From Amoebophrya sp. AT5.2 (Eukaryota; Sar; Dinophyceae; Syndiniales; Amoebophryaceae), in contig RXOD01003828.1 in assembly GCA_005223375.1 (NCBI GenBank), positions 1 to 52,391 of the forward strand: DNA of 52,391 nucleotides. The letters run 5' to 3'. Made by a program: the position numbers and the translations under genes. A model generated the notes under the pieces. It searched no databases. It saw only the letters and a program-made list of their open reading frames with translations, and was not told where the DNA came from. Positions 1-10,250 of the stretch are shown one piece after another (positions within the stretch are counted from its first letter, which is position 1; each line of letters starts with the position of its first letter).

Positions 1-1184
1 CCCTGCGCTGGGGATCGTATAATTCTGAGGAGCTCGTGGGATAAGTAGAAGCATGACGGCGCGTGCATGCCGGAAGAGGAAGCGAACGCGAAGCCAACAG
101 TCGATGAGGAGGAGGAAGAAGGGCAAGGAAGGGAAGAAACGCCACCAGCTTCGCGCGTTTCCCTAGTTTCGTGATCGTGAAGAAAAGGAGGTAAAAAGAG
201 AAACTGCATTTACTTATGATTCTCTTGCATCAGACTGACAATCCCAATCGATCCGATCACGGACGAGTTGGTCTCTTCTGGTGCTTTTATTTGTCGAAGT
301 CGGTTAATTCATTGTAATAGCGAACTACAAAAAGCGTCGCAATAGATGTGGATGCTGACGTTGACCATGACCAGCACCGAATGAAATGTGACCAAATTTG
401 GCAATGAATAGTTGTACCGATGCAGCAGCAGCTGCGGCACACTCATGAACACATTACCCCCCTGACATACAAATACATCGTAGCAAGCTTCCGTTCTTCG
501 TTTCCGGATTTCGAGACCTCCATTTTACCTTCTGGAAATCGAGCTCCGCCTCCGACCACAAGGATTGCAATGCTTTTTTCGAAATTTGCTATTGTTTGTT
601 CTTCATCGCAAAACAAAGGATCGCACTTGTTTCATCTGCTGGTGCACGTCAAAGATTTATTCGAGGAAGTGCAGAAGTAGACGAACGAACATGCAGATGC
701 AGTAGGCGTCGGAGCGAGTATAGCGCACATGCATCATCGCCCGCCCGTCTGTAGAGGTAATCAATGACAGAGATGAACAACTACAACAAGTACAAGAACA
801 AGATCAAGATCAAGAAGTTGCGATGCGGATGCAGATGCTATCAATAAAGGTGGAAGGCAGATCACAACTTTATCTGGTACAACTAAATCCCAAACTGCAC
901 AACAAGTCACTTAAGGGCGGGAAGAGCTCGCGCTGCATCTGCAATGTGATCTAACTTTCAAGTAAAAATCATGAGGAGCAGCTCTGCGTCCACTGAAGAC
1001 AGAGTAGTTCGACCTCTACCTTCTTGGACCTGATAGGCTGCAGTTGAAGAGGGAAGCGACAATCTCGTAGCCGGGAGCTCCTCCTCGACGATCGGTTCTC
1101 GTTGTCGTTCCTGTTCCGGCAACGCAGCCTCGTACTTCTCCGGTAGAAGAAATATCAATCGACCCCCGCAGAGCCGCAGCGGCC
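1..1184. other. Gene-poor left end
   Basis: I see no supportable gene here. The longest open frame (420-680, +, 86 codons) starts at an ATG but has no recognisable domain, signal peptide or compositional signature of the neighbouring genes. Short antisense frames near 960-1370 overlap the small gene that follows. The stretch at 780-840 is rich in CAAG/GATC-like short words but forms no clean tandem repeat. Confidence 0.5.
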
Positions 1185-1358
1185 ATGGAATTCGAGCGCG
1201 CGCTGCTGACGCCCCGGCTCCACTACGGCGGTTGGATCCTCGGCGTGCTCCTCGTCGGCGTAGGGATCGTCTTGCCGTTCCTCTACATGGCCATGCGGGA
1301 CAAACATATGAAGGGGCCAGGTGGTATTAGTAAAAGAACTCCAGGTCCTGGTAAGTAA
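1185..1358 (+). CDS. Small single-pass membrane protein (57 aa), unknown function
   Basis: The 57-residue frame starts MEFERALLTPRLHYGG and has one clear hydrophobic segment at about residues 17-37 (rich in Leu/Val/Ile/Gly), followed by a short basic, Gly-rich tail. The ATG lies in a ggccATGG context, just downstream of two pyrimidine-CAG sequences that could serve as trans-splice acceptors. The size, with a short soluble N-terminus, one TM helix and a basic tail, resembles small subunits of mitochondrial membrane complexes, but I do not recognise the family. The last codons overlap a perfect GTAAGT (1351-1356), so the frame may be a first exon cut at 1350 with unseen downstream exons instead of a complete gene. 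Confidence 0.45.
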   Translation: MEFERALLTPRLHYGGWILGVLLVGVGIVLPFLYMAMRDKHMKGPGGISKRTPGPGK

Positions 1359-2351
1359 GGTAACATACAAGTACTCTGACTGTAATCAATGTGTCCCCCT
1401 CCCCACTTGGGTGGCGGATTGCCTCAGCGATGGCGAGTGCGTCGAGGCGCTCTGAAGTCTAGCCGGCCGCGCGAAGGGGTCTGGGGCGGGGTCAGAGATC
1501 ATGCCCCATTGTGGGAACTAGAGGTAGAGACGGGCGGAACTAGCGCTGTGGGGGGTAGATGGAGCATGTCACTACAAGCCAGAGCCAGTGGCCAGAAGTT
1601 GAAGGAGAAGGAGCCTGAAAGTCTATAAAGTAATAAAGGGCGCGCAGAGTGGTATTGTACTCCTGTCAGCTGCAGCAGGAACGATGGAACGGCGCCAGGC
1701 CTGCCAAAGGCAGAAAGTCGCCTTTGCTCTCTTGTTGTTTTTATGACCAACAAGAAATGGGAACCTCGCGAAGAGTGAGCCCCCAAAAAAAACACTTACC
1801 ACTACTTCTTTGCCGACCTATATCACCTGGTCCCACCATAAAACACTCCGCCCCCCTCTTCGACCTTTTGAAGAGAAGATCCGCATAAAACCGATCTCGT
1901 TCACTTCCGATACCGACAATAATTGCTTGCAGTCTCATTCCTCGAAGGAAGATGTAGGTGGAAGAAACCATGGAGACGAGGGGAGCACGACCACAGCCAA
2001 GTCACATTTCAAAGTTAACGCGGTCGGTCCTCGAAGACGATGAATGTCGATAACGAGGCTCGTCGTCGTTCTTCGATTCATTCGAGCAGTTGTACGTTGT
2101 TCATGTATTCCGAGGTGCGCCTTTCATTCTAAGTATGTCCTGCTCCATGTCGGTGTACAGCACTTGCACTTTCGTCCTGCTCGTCCGCACATTACGCTTC
2201 ATCTGGCAGTAATCGGCATGATCGTATGCACGACCGATGGAGGTCGTGCTGAGTCGGGGAAAAAAAACCCAAGCTGTGTAAAACAATCAGTCAAAACCTC
2301 CTCCATCAGATTCAGAGACAGTGCCCACAGATAGCGACGAATAGCGAGAAG
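1359..2351. other. Intergenic, no supportable gene
   Basis: Several overlapping frames of 60-100 codons occur on both strands but none has a domain, and they contradict one another. The last 60 bases before the GH5 gene form its presumed 5' leader and end in gagaagATGGCG, the same start context seen at 6967 and 41370. Confidence 0.5.
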
Positions 2352-5300
2352 ATGGCGCTCATGTTGAGGGTACTTCTACACGCATTACTTGGCTGCTTTT
2401 TTTGCGCGACGACGGCATATGGCGATGAGGTGGCGCAGCGACGTCCTCTCGGCCCACTTGACGAGCTTGTCGGAGTAGACAAAGGCGATGATGAAGACTT
2501 CGAGCGGAAAACTTTTCTCCAGCAAAACGCAGCACGCGGTCGCGCTGGTGGTCTTGGTCCTGGAGCAGACCGGGACGTCAAGGAGGGTATTATCATGCCG
2601 CAGGCCGCCGGCGGGAGTCCTCGTAGGAGCCAAGCGCCCCCGGAGCAGGAGAAGGAGAGCCGAACTTCTCCTGCGGAAGAGCGCCGAACGCCCTACCCGG
2701 CGAAAGAACCGAAGGCGAAGACGACGAAGATGAAGGTGGGCCGCCCAGCGCTCCTCGACCACGAGGACGTCGTGGTCCACCTGGGCAAAGGTAACAGTAA
2801 GGTCGTGAACACAGAAGTTCTACCTACAGCTCGCCATAACTACCTACCCCCCCTGCGCACACACAAGCAGCTGATCCTCGACAGCAACGACCGTCCCGTG
2901 CTGCTGAAAGGCGCGAACTGGGCCACGCATGGCAAACTCGGGACGGAGCCCTTCCTCAAGTACATGCCCATGGCCGCCGTGCTGGATCAATTTGTCGCCT
3001 GGGACCTCAACAGCGTCCGGCTCAACTACTCTCTGGATCAAATTTTTGCGGATAGCCACAGCCATAAACGAGGGCGGGGCCGCCGCGCGAGCGCGGGTGC
3101 CCGAAATGGGGACGACTACGACTACGACTGCAACCGGAATCTGCTCATTTGCCAGTCGGAGCGGGAGCTTCTCGAAGCGCTGCGCGAAAACCTATGGCTG
3201 TATCGCGAGTGCACAGCAGAAGATGAAGCAGAAGATGTGCCGCAGCCATCGCTTTCATTTCTGCAAGGGGCTGAAGGTGCAAATGAAGAAGAAGAACATC
3301 TTCAAGCGGACCAGCAGCACGCAGCGGCAGCTCCTGCTCCACTCGACGAGATTAGTGCATCAAAGAAGACGAACTACGTGGGAGCTGCGCCCGACCGTAA
3401 CGCTCTGCAAAAAGCGGGCACCATGAGTCTGGTGGAGGATTTGATGAAGATTCAGCCAGACAATAGTATGGTGGCGGAGCAGCCGTGGTCGTCAGATGCG
3501 CGGCTGGAGCATGGATTCAGCCTCCCGGTGATGAAGCATCGTCCGCAGCAGCCCACGACGTCGAGCCGCATCAGGGCGCGAGACGACCAACGAAGAGGCC
3601 GCGACAAAAGCTCAGCACGCGACGACGTCGATATTAAAGCCCCTCGGACGCCGAAGCGTTCGCTTCCTCTGTGCCTCCTCGACGCGATGGTGCGGGAGAT
3701 CACGAGGAGGAAACTGTTTGTCATCCTGAACAACCACATGTCCGACGCCGGGTGGTGCTGCGACTACGCGGACGGTAATCAGCTGTGGTTCACGGAGAGG
3801 TACCCGACGGGGCTCTTCCTGGAGCACATCTCCTTCCTCGCCGCGCGGTACCGGGACAACAAGTACGTGGTCGGCATCGACCTCCGCAACGAAATCCGCC
3901 CCCGCCTGCAGTCCCTGCTCACGCACTCAATCTTTAAGGGCAAGGTGGAGCCCTACTGGAACTCGAAACCTCGGGTGGTGAGGAGAATTGATGTAGGCAC
4001 GACGACCAAATCCAAAGGCACGACAACCAAATCCAAAAGAGCGGCGATGAAAACCGGCATTAATATTACCGCGGGGGTGCTGGGAGACGACGTTGACGGG
4101 CTGATGTCCTCAGGAGGAACAACACCAGGTGCAGGAGGAGAAAAACAAAAATCCGATTTTGAGTTTGTGGAGCCAGCGTTCTTCTCGAAAGAGCTGGACT
4201 GGGCGCCGGTCGCTGAGGCGTGCGCGATCCGGATGGAGAAGGCCGGCGCGAGGCACATGCTCGTGATCGTCGGCGGCCTGTTTCAGCAGCTGGAGTTTCC
4301 GCGCAAGAGTGTGGAGTTCTACAATCTGCACGGACGGTTCCCGGGACGGGTGGTTTACTCCGTGCACGATTACGACTTCGTTCGCTACCCTTATTCGTTC
4401 GCGAGGGAAGACTTGGCCGGCGCACCACACGCATCATCAAGAAATTTGAATGGTAAAAGAACACGAACAGCAACCTCCGCGTGGAGCCGGCTGCGGTCGT
4501 ACGTTTGGGGGAGCAGGATGAACCCCGCGCGAGGACAGTCGGTGCTTAAGTACGTGCCTTCGTATGCAGAGTGGCGCGAGAACACCGAACAGATGTGGGG
4601 CTTCCTCACGCGGGACTACCCGGTGTGGATCGGGGAGTTCGGCTACGACCTGAGGGCGAACGTGAACGCGGACGACAGCGTTTTCTTCCTGTATTTGCAG
4701 CGGTACGTGGCGGAGAAGCGGCTGGGGTATTGCTGGTGGCAGACGGCGCCCGTGCGGGAAGCGAAATTCTATCGGTACCTGGACATGAACGTGGGGTGGA
4801 GCGACGAGACCTTCGGCTTGATGGAGAAGAAGCGACAGAAAATCAAGCAAATCACGAGCGGGGGTCCTCCGTCGACGAGCAGTTCCTCTTCCAACTCGAC
4901 ATCCTACATCACGTACACATACGCTACGCCCGGCGCGGAAAACATGCTGCGACGACTGCAAGAAATCCTCCCGACGCCGACCTTCGAGCAATTTGCGCAC
5001 GTCGACGAAGAAACGTGGATGCGGGAAGGGTTGGGCGTTGACGTGACGGCCCCGTCAGGAGGTCGCAATGCAGCGCGACCTGGAGTAGATCTTCATCAGA
5101 ACCGCGATTACCACCCTGCGCTTATCGACGACGCACACGACTTCGTTATCGGGCGAAACGACACGGTCACGGCAGCACCCACACCCTCCACCTCCTGCGG
5201 AGCTGCCATGAATCCCGCGTACGCCACCTGCCTTGCGGAGATCCACAAACTGGGTTTCAACGACGACCCCCTACAACTGCAGACCGCGGCGGACAGGGCG

Positions 5301-5498
5301 ATCGCAGTTGGATCGGGAGGAGGAGGTGGATCGGGAGGTAGTGCCATCTCATCTTGTTTTGGACTCAGAAGGGGTAGTGGAGGACGAGGTGGAAAACAAC
5401 AAGCCTCGTCCTTGTTCCGGTCGCCTCCACTGCTCACGAAGATCGACCGAAACGCGGACTCCTACGAAAACACGTTGCCGGACGTAGTGCTCGAATGA
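2352..5498 (+). CDS. Secreted glycoside hydrolase family 5 (cellulase-like) protein
   Basis: This single-exon protein of 1048 aa begins with a signal peptide (MALMLRVLL, hydrophobic core, AYG-type cleavage near residue 23). The GH5 (beta/alpha)8 landmarks occur in order: KGANWATHG at about 186 (the RGxNW strand), NNHMSD with His462, LRNEIRP with the acid/base Glu514, HDYDF with His672, WIGEFGYD with the nucleophile Glu762, and an aromatic GYCWWQT substrate-platform motif at about 797. Both catalytic glutamates are present, so a retaining beta-1,4-glycanase is expected. The catalytic core is normally about 300 residues. Here it is swollen by acidic and low-complexity insertions (about 230-437 and 545-605) and a disordered Ser/Gly tail. 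The product is secreted or lumenal. The exact substrate cannot be told; cellulose is plausible, because it forms dinoflagellate thecal plates. Confidence 0.85.
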   Translation: MALMLRVLLHALLGCFFCATTAYGDEVAQRRPLGPLDELVGVDKGDDEDFERKTFLQQNAARGRAGGLGPGADRDVKEGIIMPQAAGGSPRRSQAPPEQEKESRTSPAEERRTPYPAKEPKAKTTKMKVGRPALLDHEDVVVHLGKGNSKVVNTEVLPTARHNYLPPLRTHKQLILDSNDRPVLLKGANWATHGKLGTEPFLKYMPMAAVLDQFVAWDLNSVRLNYSLDQIFADSHSHKRGRGRRASAGARNGDDYDYDCNRNLLICQSERELLEALRENLWLYRECTAEDEAEDVPQPSLSFLQGAEGANEEEEHLQADQQHAAAAPAPLDEISASKKTNYVGAAPDRNALQKAGTMSLVEDLMKIQPDNSMVAEQPWSSDARLEHGFSLPVMKHRPQQPTTSSRIRARDDQRRGRDKSSARDDVDIKAPRTPKRSLPLCLLDAMVREITRRKLFVILNNHMSDAGWCCDYADGNQLWFTERYPTGLFLEHISFLAARYRDNKYVVGIDLRNEIRPRLQSLLTHSIFKGKVEPYWNSKPRVVRRIDVGTTTKSKGTTTKSKRAAMKTGINITAGVLGDDVDGLMSSGGTTPGAGGEKQKSDFEFVEPAFFSKELDWAPVAEACAIRMEKAGARHMLVIVGGLFQQLEFPRKSVEFYNLHGRFPGRVVYSVHDYDFVRYPYSFAREDLAGAPHASSRNLNGKRTRTATSAWSRLRSYVWGSRMNPARGQSVLKYVPSYAEWRENTEQMWGFLTRDYPVWIGEFGYDLRANVNADDSVFFLYLQRYVAEKRLGYCWWQTAPVREAKFYRYLDMNVGWSDETFGLMEKKRQKIKQITSGGPPSTSSSSSNSTSYITYTYATPGAENMLRRLQEILPTPTFEQFAHVDEETWMREGLGVDVTAPSGGRNAARPGVDLHQNRDYHPALIDDAHDFVIGRNDTVTAAPTPSTSCGAAMNPAYATCLAEIHKLGFNDDPLQLQTAADRAIAVGSGGGGGSGGSAISSCFGLRRGSGGRGGKQQASSLFRSPPLLTKIDRNADSYENTLPDVVLE

Positions 5499-6197
5499 TA
5501 CCAGCAACGAACCGATGCTGGGGGCCGGTTTATAAAGACGAAGCGGCAGCCCCAGCCGCAGATGGTAGCTCGTTGTCCCAAAGTTTGTTGAAAAGCAATA
5601 GCAATTAGTTTTTTAAAATGCCTTGAGGGTTAAAAGGATGTTTTGTTCCAAAACCGTCCATCACCTCCGTGAAGTGGGCCGTATTTGAGTGCTTACTTCA
5701 GCAAAAGAACAAATCATACGCATACGCAAGAAGAAATGGGGCGCAACCGGAAGTAGAGACCACCGTGTATCAAAATCTGGAAAATAGATTCTCATCTCCG
5801 ACGAGTCGAAACAAATGAATCCCGTAGATGGTATCTGACGATTCTTTTCTATGGGTCTCTCCCTTTGATGAACTATCCATGACGGTCACCTTCACCTACG
5901 CCACCTTCTCCACCACACTTGACGAAAATGAACTTTATGAGTTCTTCTTCTTGACGCTAATTTTTCTTTTTGTTGTTTGCGCTGAAACGCCAGCCAGAGA
6001 TAGGATACAGATTCAGAATCAGATACAACAACAACACGTAAGGTGGGGGATTAGCCTCATAGCTTAGGGGATTGCTGCTGCGGAATCGATGGGGTGCTAC
6101 ACGGGAATCGATGGCGATCCCGATCTACGCTGTCTGCTATTAATTTTGCTTGCCCGCCTATCTTCAAACCCTAGACAGTCTCAGTCAGGCTCTACTA

Positions 6198-6254
6198 GGG
6201 CAGGCACAGGCAGGGGCAGGCAGGTGGGCTTGGGAGGAGGCAAGGGAGATTGGG
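6198..6254 (+). repeat. G-rich tract with repeated CAGG words
   Basis: Five CAGG words lie within 6201-6224, and G runs of three or four fall at 6198, 6213, 6226, 6232, 6244 and 6252. The last four runs have spacers of 3, 9 and 5 bases, so the strand could in principle form a G-quadruplex. It is non-coding as far as I can see. Confidence 0.45.
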
Positions 6255-6742
6255 ATAGATCCGATAGGTCCGTCATCTATCGATCCTCTAAGTCTCGTAG
6301 TCCTTGAGGAGCAGTAGGTTCCATCGGCCCACAGGCAGGCCAGTTGTTGCAGAACTAGGGAAAAAACACAAATCCCGAAACTCCTGAGGCTAATGGTCCA
6401 CCTCTCAACAACACGTACAGAATCCCAGTCTCTGTAAGTCTGCAAAACGCGAGGACGAGCCAGTTTCACCGAGAACGAGAACGTCCAGTTTCACTAGCTC
6501 CGAGAACGAGCAAATGCAAAAAGTACCCAAAGGCACAAGCACAGTAGAGACAGTACTCCTGTTCTGCTGCTTCCTCGAGCTCGACTGGCAGTAGTCGCGC
6601 GTTCGCGTTGGAAATAATCGTTGGCTAGCGCAAGGGGCGACGGCGACTCTAATTTGCGATAACGGACCTCCCGCGTGCCCGTCGTATAGACAGCGACCGC
6701 AACAAGTACAAGCGACACACTTTCTTTGATCTCGTGCTGAAG

Positions 6743-6919
6743 ATGTCGACGGCGTTGCTACTGGATTCTTCTCAGTCAAACATCAGTGCAAACAGTTTTA
6801 TGTACAGTCTCCAGCTCCAATCAAGCAAAGAAACGCACCAGCAGTGCCGTAACGAAGTCGAAGTGCCGAAACCGAAAGACGAAGAAGTCGCGAACAATCG
6901 TCAAGCAAACGACCCATAA
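6743..6919 (+). CDS. Short frame upstream of GT61 gene (possible uORF or first exon)
   Basis: The 58-codon frame starts in a gaagATG context and ends 47 bases before the GT61 start. It is polar (Ser/Gln/Glu rich) with no domain and no membrane segment. It could be an upstream ORF in the GT61 leader, a first exon, or chance. The only positive sign is the start context, which matches that of other genes here. Confidence 0.18.
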   Translation: MSTALLLDSSQSNISANSFMYSLQLQSSKETHQQCRNEVEVPKPKDEEVANNRQANDP

Positions 6920-6966
6920 TTCTATCTAAGTTAATACTGCAGCCAGGTCCAGCTCTAGGCACAAAG

Positions 6967-9681
6967 ATGGCGCCCGCACCTCAGCCTCTACTGTCCCAGG
7001 CCGCGCTCCGGCAGCTGGAGCGTAGCACGCGCATCCTCGGCGCCTGGTCGTTCTTCTCGAACAATGTAACCGAAGTTCTCCGCGAGCTGCGCACGACGGC
7101 CCACGACGACCTTGATCAACATCAACACGACGGCCGAGCAGCCATTCCGGTCTCGGAGCTCGAGATCATCCGTGGCCGGCTCTCGAGGTACGACATGCTG
7201 GTAGAGTTTCAGGAACCCGATTTTGGCCCTGCGCAGCAGCACACGCATTGCGCGTGCCGAGACATGCCGGAGACGATTTCGCTATTCACGAACGCGTTCG
7301 ACCGGTTTTTTCGGGGTGAAGCCTCGTCGTCGTCCTCCTTGTCGTCTGCAAGTGAGTTCTTCGGCTGCACCACTGGTGACGAGGACACTACGACTACGAG
7401 CGAGATGGACGATTCTCAGTCTTCTGATCTTCAACGTGCTGCTGTGTCTGAGCGACCGCCCACAGCAACGACCTGCGAGCCGTTTGAGATTCTGCAGGAA
7501 ACAGCCTGCCTGCTCGCACGATGGGGAGGTGGCTCGCGACAAGAAGGTGGTCGTGAGGCCGCGGTCCATGCAGCATCTTCCACGTCGACTCGAATTCTTG
7601 CGAACCGACTTGAGAGGCGGCTCGAGCGGTCCCGCGACTGTTTCGACCACACGCCCTTCGGCGGCGTTGCGGGACCGTCGGGGGAAGAGATGCGGCAGGC
7701 AATTTTGTCTGGAACCTGGTCTGAGCTGGGGCCGGCTTATCGGCACAGCTTCGCGCGGCCGGAGTGCGTGGTGCGCAACCTACCGCGAACGTATGTAGTT
7801 GTCGCGGACAAGGAGGACACCACCAGCATGACCACGAGCACCAAAAGGATCGAGCTGCTCTTCGAACAGAGGCGGGGCGCGGCGGGTGCTGACCGGCGCG
7901 AGGATCCGCACGGGTCTGGGCACCCCAGCTCCTCCGACGGCGTGCCGATGTGGCTCGCGCACTGCGCAGACAGCTACGGCGAGTATCGAAAAGTGCTGGG
8001 CCGCGAGGTGCCGAGGCACCAGAGCGGCGTCAAGAACAAGAACGAGGACTCAGGCGAAGCGCCGCTCCCTCGTGCATTGTTTGTGCGCGTGACGCAGCCC
8101 GCAACTGAGAACATGTGGCACGCGCTGCACTTGTTCGCGCCACTGGCCGTCGAGCTTGCGCAGGGCCACTTCGATTATCTCATCCTGGATTGCATTGCGA
8201 ACGACGGGACGGTGCCGTGTAACAAGCATTCATCGCTGCTGAACCACTTCATGCCCGTACTTCTGGAGAACGATAGACCTGAACAAGGTTCATCACCGCA
8301 CCATCATGAGGATCCACATTCACATCTTGCACCTCCTTCACCCACAAGGAAGACCAAGAATGTGGAGAAGATCACGAAAGCGGTGTGGTTGGACGAAATC
8401 GAGGGTCCGGAGACGTGTTTCGCGGCCGGCTCGCAGTGGGGCGTCGAGCACGTGACCTTCTTCGGGCGCGACAAGGGGGCGTGGCGCGGCCTGAAGACGG
8501 CGTTCGTGAACAAGGTGAATCGCGCGTGGGAAAAAGACCCGCTGGTATTGGAAGATCGAGGGGCCCTGGATCTGGAGAGCAACTTGCAGACGCTGCTACC
8601 AGGAGCCACTTTGGGGGCAATGCATGGCGATGAACAGGGGGCATCTGGTCTGGAGTTCCCTGTGCATCTCAACCCGTCAGGCGAACCTCTGCCGCCGCAG
8701 TGCGCCCTCTTCTACCTATCGCGTGGAATCCAGATGCGGATTTTTAGCTCAGAAGATGACGGCGGATTTCCGCGCGTCAGCGGCATCGACATCACGAAGA
8801 GCAACACCAGCAAAAGCGCGCTGCGCATCACGCTCGCCCTGCGGTTCGGCGACTCGCGGCGCGTCGAGAACCTCCAGGCCGTTCTCGAACACCTCTGCCA
8901 CCGGCTGCGGCGAGAATTAGAGGGGTCTTTTGTCTCCGTCTCCGTCTTCGCCACCGATCTGTCCCAATACGACCTGCCGAGCCAGCACGCCGTCGTGCGG
9001 GACTCGCTGCTGGTCGGCCCGCACGGTCAGGCGCTGTCGTGGCTGCCGTTTGCCCACAAACAGCTCGGCGCGATCGAGCTCATGCCCTTCATGGGGGGGC
9101 TGCGGGCCGAGCTGTGCCGGGCCGGCTGGAACCAAACCCCGATGTACGCGTACGGCGGAATGGGCCTGGTCTTCGACGTTCCGCACCTCTGCCTGCTGGG
9201 GAAGCCGCGGAGCGAGGGAGAGCGGACGGCGAGCCTGGGGACGGAGTTGAACCACTGGATCCGCCGGGGCGTGCTGGTGGACGAGGAAGCGCTGGCAGAA
9301 GCGGTGGCGGGACAAATCCGGGGGGCGGCGGCTTTTGAAGAGTCGTGGTCTTCTCCCTCTGCTGCTGCGACTGGAAATTTCGGAAAAAATGGAAAGGGAA
9401 ACGAAGGTAGTCGGCACCCAGTACAGGACATAGACCAAGACATGCAAGGTCAAGACGAAGGGGGGATTTCCGACGTGGTCAGGAATCCGCAAAAACCAAA
9501 CTATCAACTGCATCGCGACGCTGATGATATTGAAGATAGCTTTAGCCGCGAAATCCCAGGCGGAATTGAAAGCAAAAGCAATGACGAGCAGCAAAAGAAA
9601 ACAGGTTTGCCAAACTTGAAGGCAGCGAAAAAGAAAATCTCGGCAGCGTACGGAAACAAAGCTATCGCTGACGATCTGTGA
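6967..9681 (+). CDS. GT61-family (DUF563) glycosyltransferase
   Basis: This single-exon protein of 904 aa has its diagnostic part in the C-terminal third: SALRITLALRFGDSRRVENL, an alternating helix/strand region, then LLVGPHGQALSW with His686, followed by LGAIELMPFMGG. This matches the GT61 signature in which a GPHGA(G)LTN-like loop precedes an E-x-x-P strand (EOGT and plant/fungal xylosyltransferase relatives). An upstream block near residues 378-410 (LFVRVTQPATENMWHALHLF) corresponds to the W-H motif shared by GT61 enzymes. The family transfers pentoses or GlcNAc to glycoproteins in the ER/Golgi. No signal peptide or TM anchor is visible at this ATG (acaaagATGGCG context), so an upstream exon may be missing or targeting may be unusual. 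Large polar insertions (about 110-230, 430-470, 790-880) separate the blocks. Confidence 0.72.
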   Translation: MAPAPQPLLSQAALRQLERSTRILGAWSFFSNNVTEVLRELRTTAHDDLDQHQHDGRAAIPVSELEIIRGRLSRYDMLVEFQEPDFGPAQQHTHCACRDMPETISLFTNAFDRFFRGEASSSSSLSSASEFFGCTTGDEDTTTTSEMDDSQSSDLQRAAVSERPPTATTCEPFEILQETACLLARWGGGSRQEGGREAAVHAASSTSTRILANRLERRLERSRDCFDHTPFGGVAGPSGEEMRQAILSGTWSELGPAYRHSFARPECVVRNLPRTYVVVADKEDTTSMTTSTKRIELLFEQRRGAAGADRREDPHGSGHPSSSDGVPMWLAHCADSYGEYRKVLGREVPRHQSGVKNKNEDSGEAPLPRALFVRVTQPATENMWHALHLFAPLAVELAQGHFDYLILDCIANDGTVPCNKHSSLLNHFMPVLLENDRPEQGSSPHHHEDPHSHLAPPSPTRKTKNVEKITKAVWLDEIEGPETCFAAGSQWGVEHVTFFGRDKGAWRGLKTAFVNKVNRAWEKDPLVLEDRGALDLESNLQTLLPGATLGAMHGDEQGASGLEFPVHLNPSGEPLPPQCALFYLSRGIQMRIFSSEDDGGFPRVSGIDITKSNTSKSALRITLALRFGDSRRVENLQAVLEHLCHRLRRELEGSFVSVSVFATDLSQYDLPSQHAVVRDSLLVGPHGQALSWLPFAHKQLGAIELMPFMGGLRAELCRAGWNQTPMYAYGGMGLVFDVPHLCLLGKPRSEGERTASLGTELNHWIRRGVLVDEEALAEAVAGQIRGAAAFEESWSSPSAAATGNFGKNGKGNEGSRHPVQDIDQDMQGQDEGGISDVVRNPQKPNYQLHRDADDIEDSFSREIPGGIESKSNDEQQKKTGLPNLKAAKKKISAAYGNKAIADDL

Positions 9682-10250
9682 TTCAGTGTGCAGCTGCGCC
9701 TCGGGAAAGAACGGCGTGGCGCTCAATCCACATCAGATACATTCACATAGGTCATGTTCGGCTCCGTTGAAGCCCTGGACGAGTGACGCTTAATTTTAGT
9801 GCGGCAAGATGATGGATGACATGAGTGAGTGAACAAATGGAGTACTCGGAAGGTAGAGGTACTAGCGACGGTCATGGATGATGGCTATGGCGGCATCGTC
9901 CTGCTGCACCTGCTCCTGCCGTCACATCGAATATGAATGGCCTCCCAGCATCACCAGGAGGAATACGACCTTTCTTTGCAAGGAAGCAACAGCTCGTGAG
10001 AAAGATCCTCGTGCTTTAGCGTGCCTCGCCCGACAATAATAATAAATGCTTTATTCGTGCTGACGGACCACCGCGAACATGAACAAATTAGATTTTTATA
10101 ATTAAAGCGTCTCTCTGTCTTTGTAGTTGTACGCACGCTTTTCTTTGTCCTCGAGCAATCAGATTCATTGCACTCGTCTACTGTTGAACCGTCGGCATTG
10201 TAGATCTAGCCTGCATCAATTAGGTTTTGCTTTTCGTTGACGCGGCGAGG
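9682..10250. other. Intergenic, no gene seen
   Basis: No frame of note. AT-rich patches lie near 10037-10110. A leader-like pyrimidine-rich stretch precedes the ATG at 10251. Confidence 0.5.

Larger units (their letters stand above)
5499..6966. other. Intergenic, 1.5 kb, only weak short frames
   Basis: No gene is supported. An ATG-started frame at 5828-6067 (79 codons) contains a Phe/Leu-rich hydrophobic stretch and could be a small membrane protein, but nothing else backs it. GGAATCGATGG occurs twice around 6081-6112. A G-rich CAGG-repeat tract and a short frame next to the GT61 start are listed separately. Confidence 0.45.

Noticed and set aside
8917..9726. 269-codon antisense frame with hydrophobic stretches opposite the GT61 gene
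   Set aside because: It overlaps the conserved GT61 block on the other strand. Its N-terminal hydrophobicity is the mirror of Lys/Gln/Asn-rich codons, and it has no domain.
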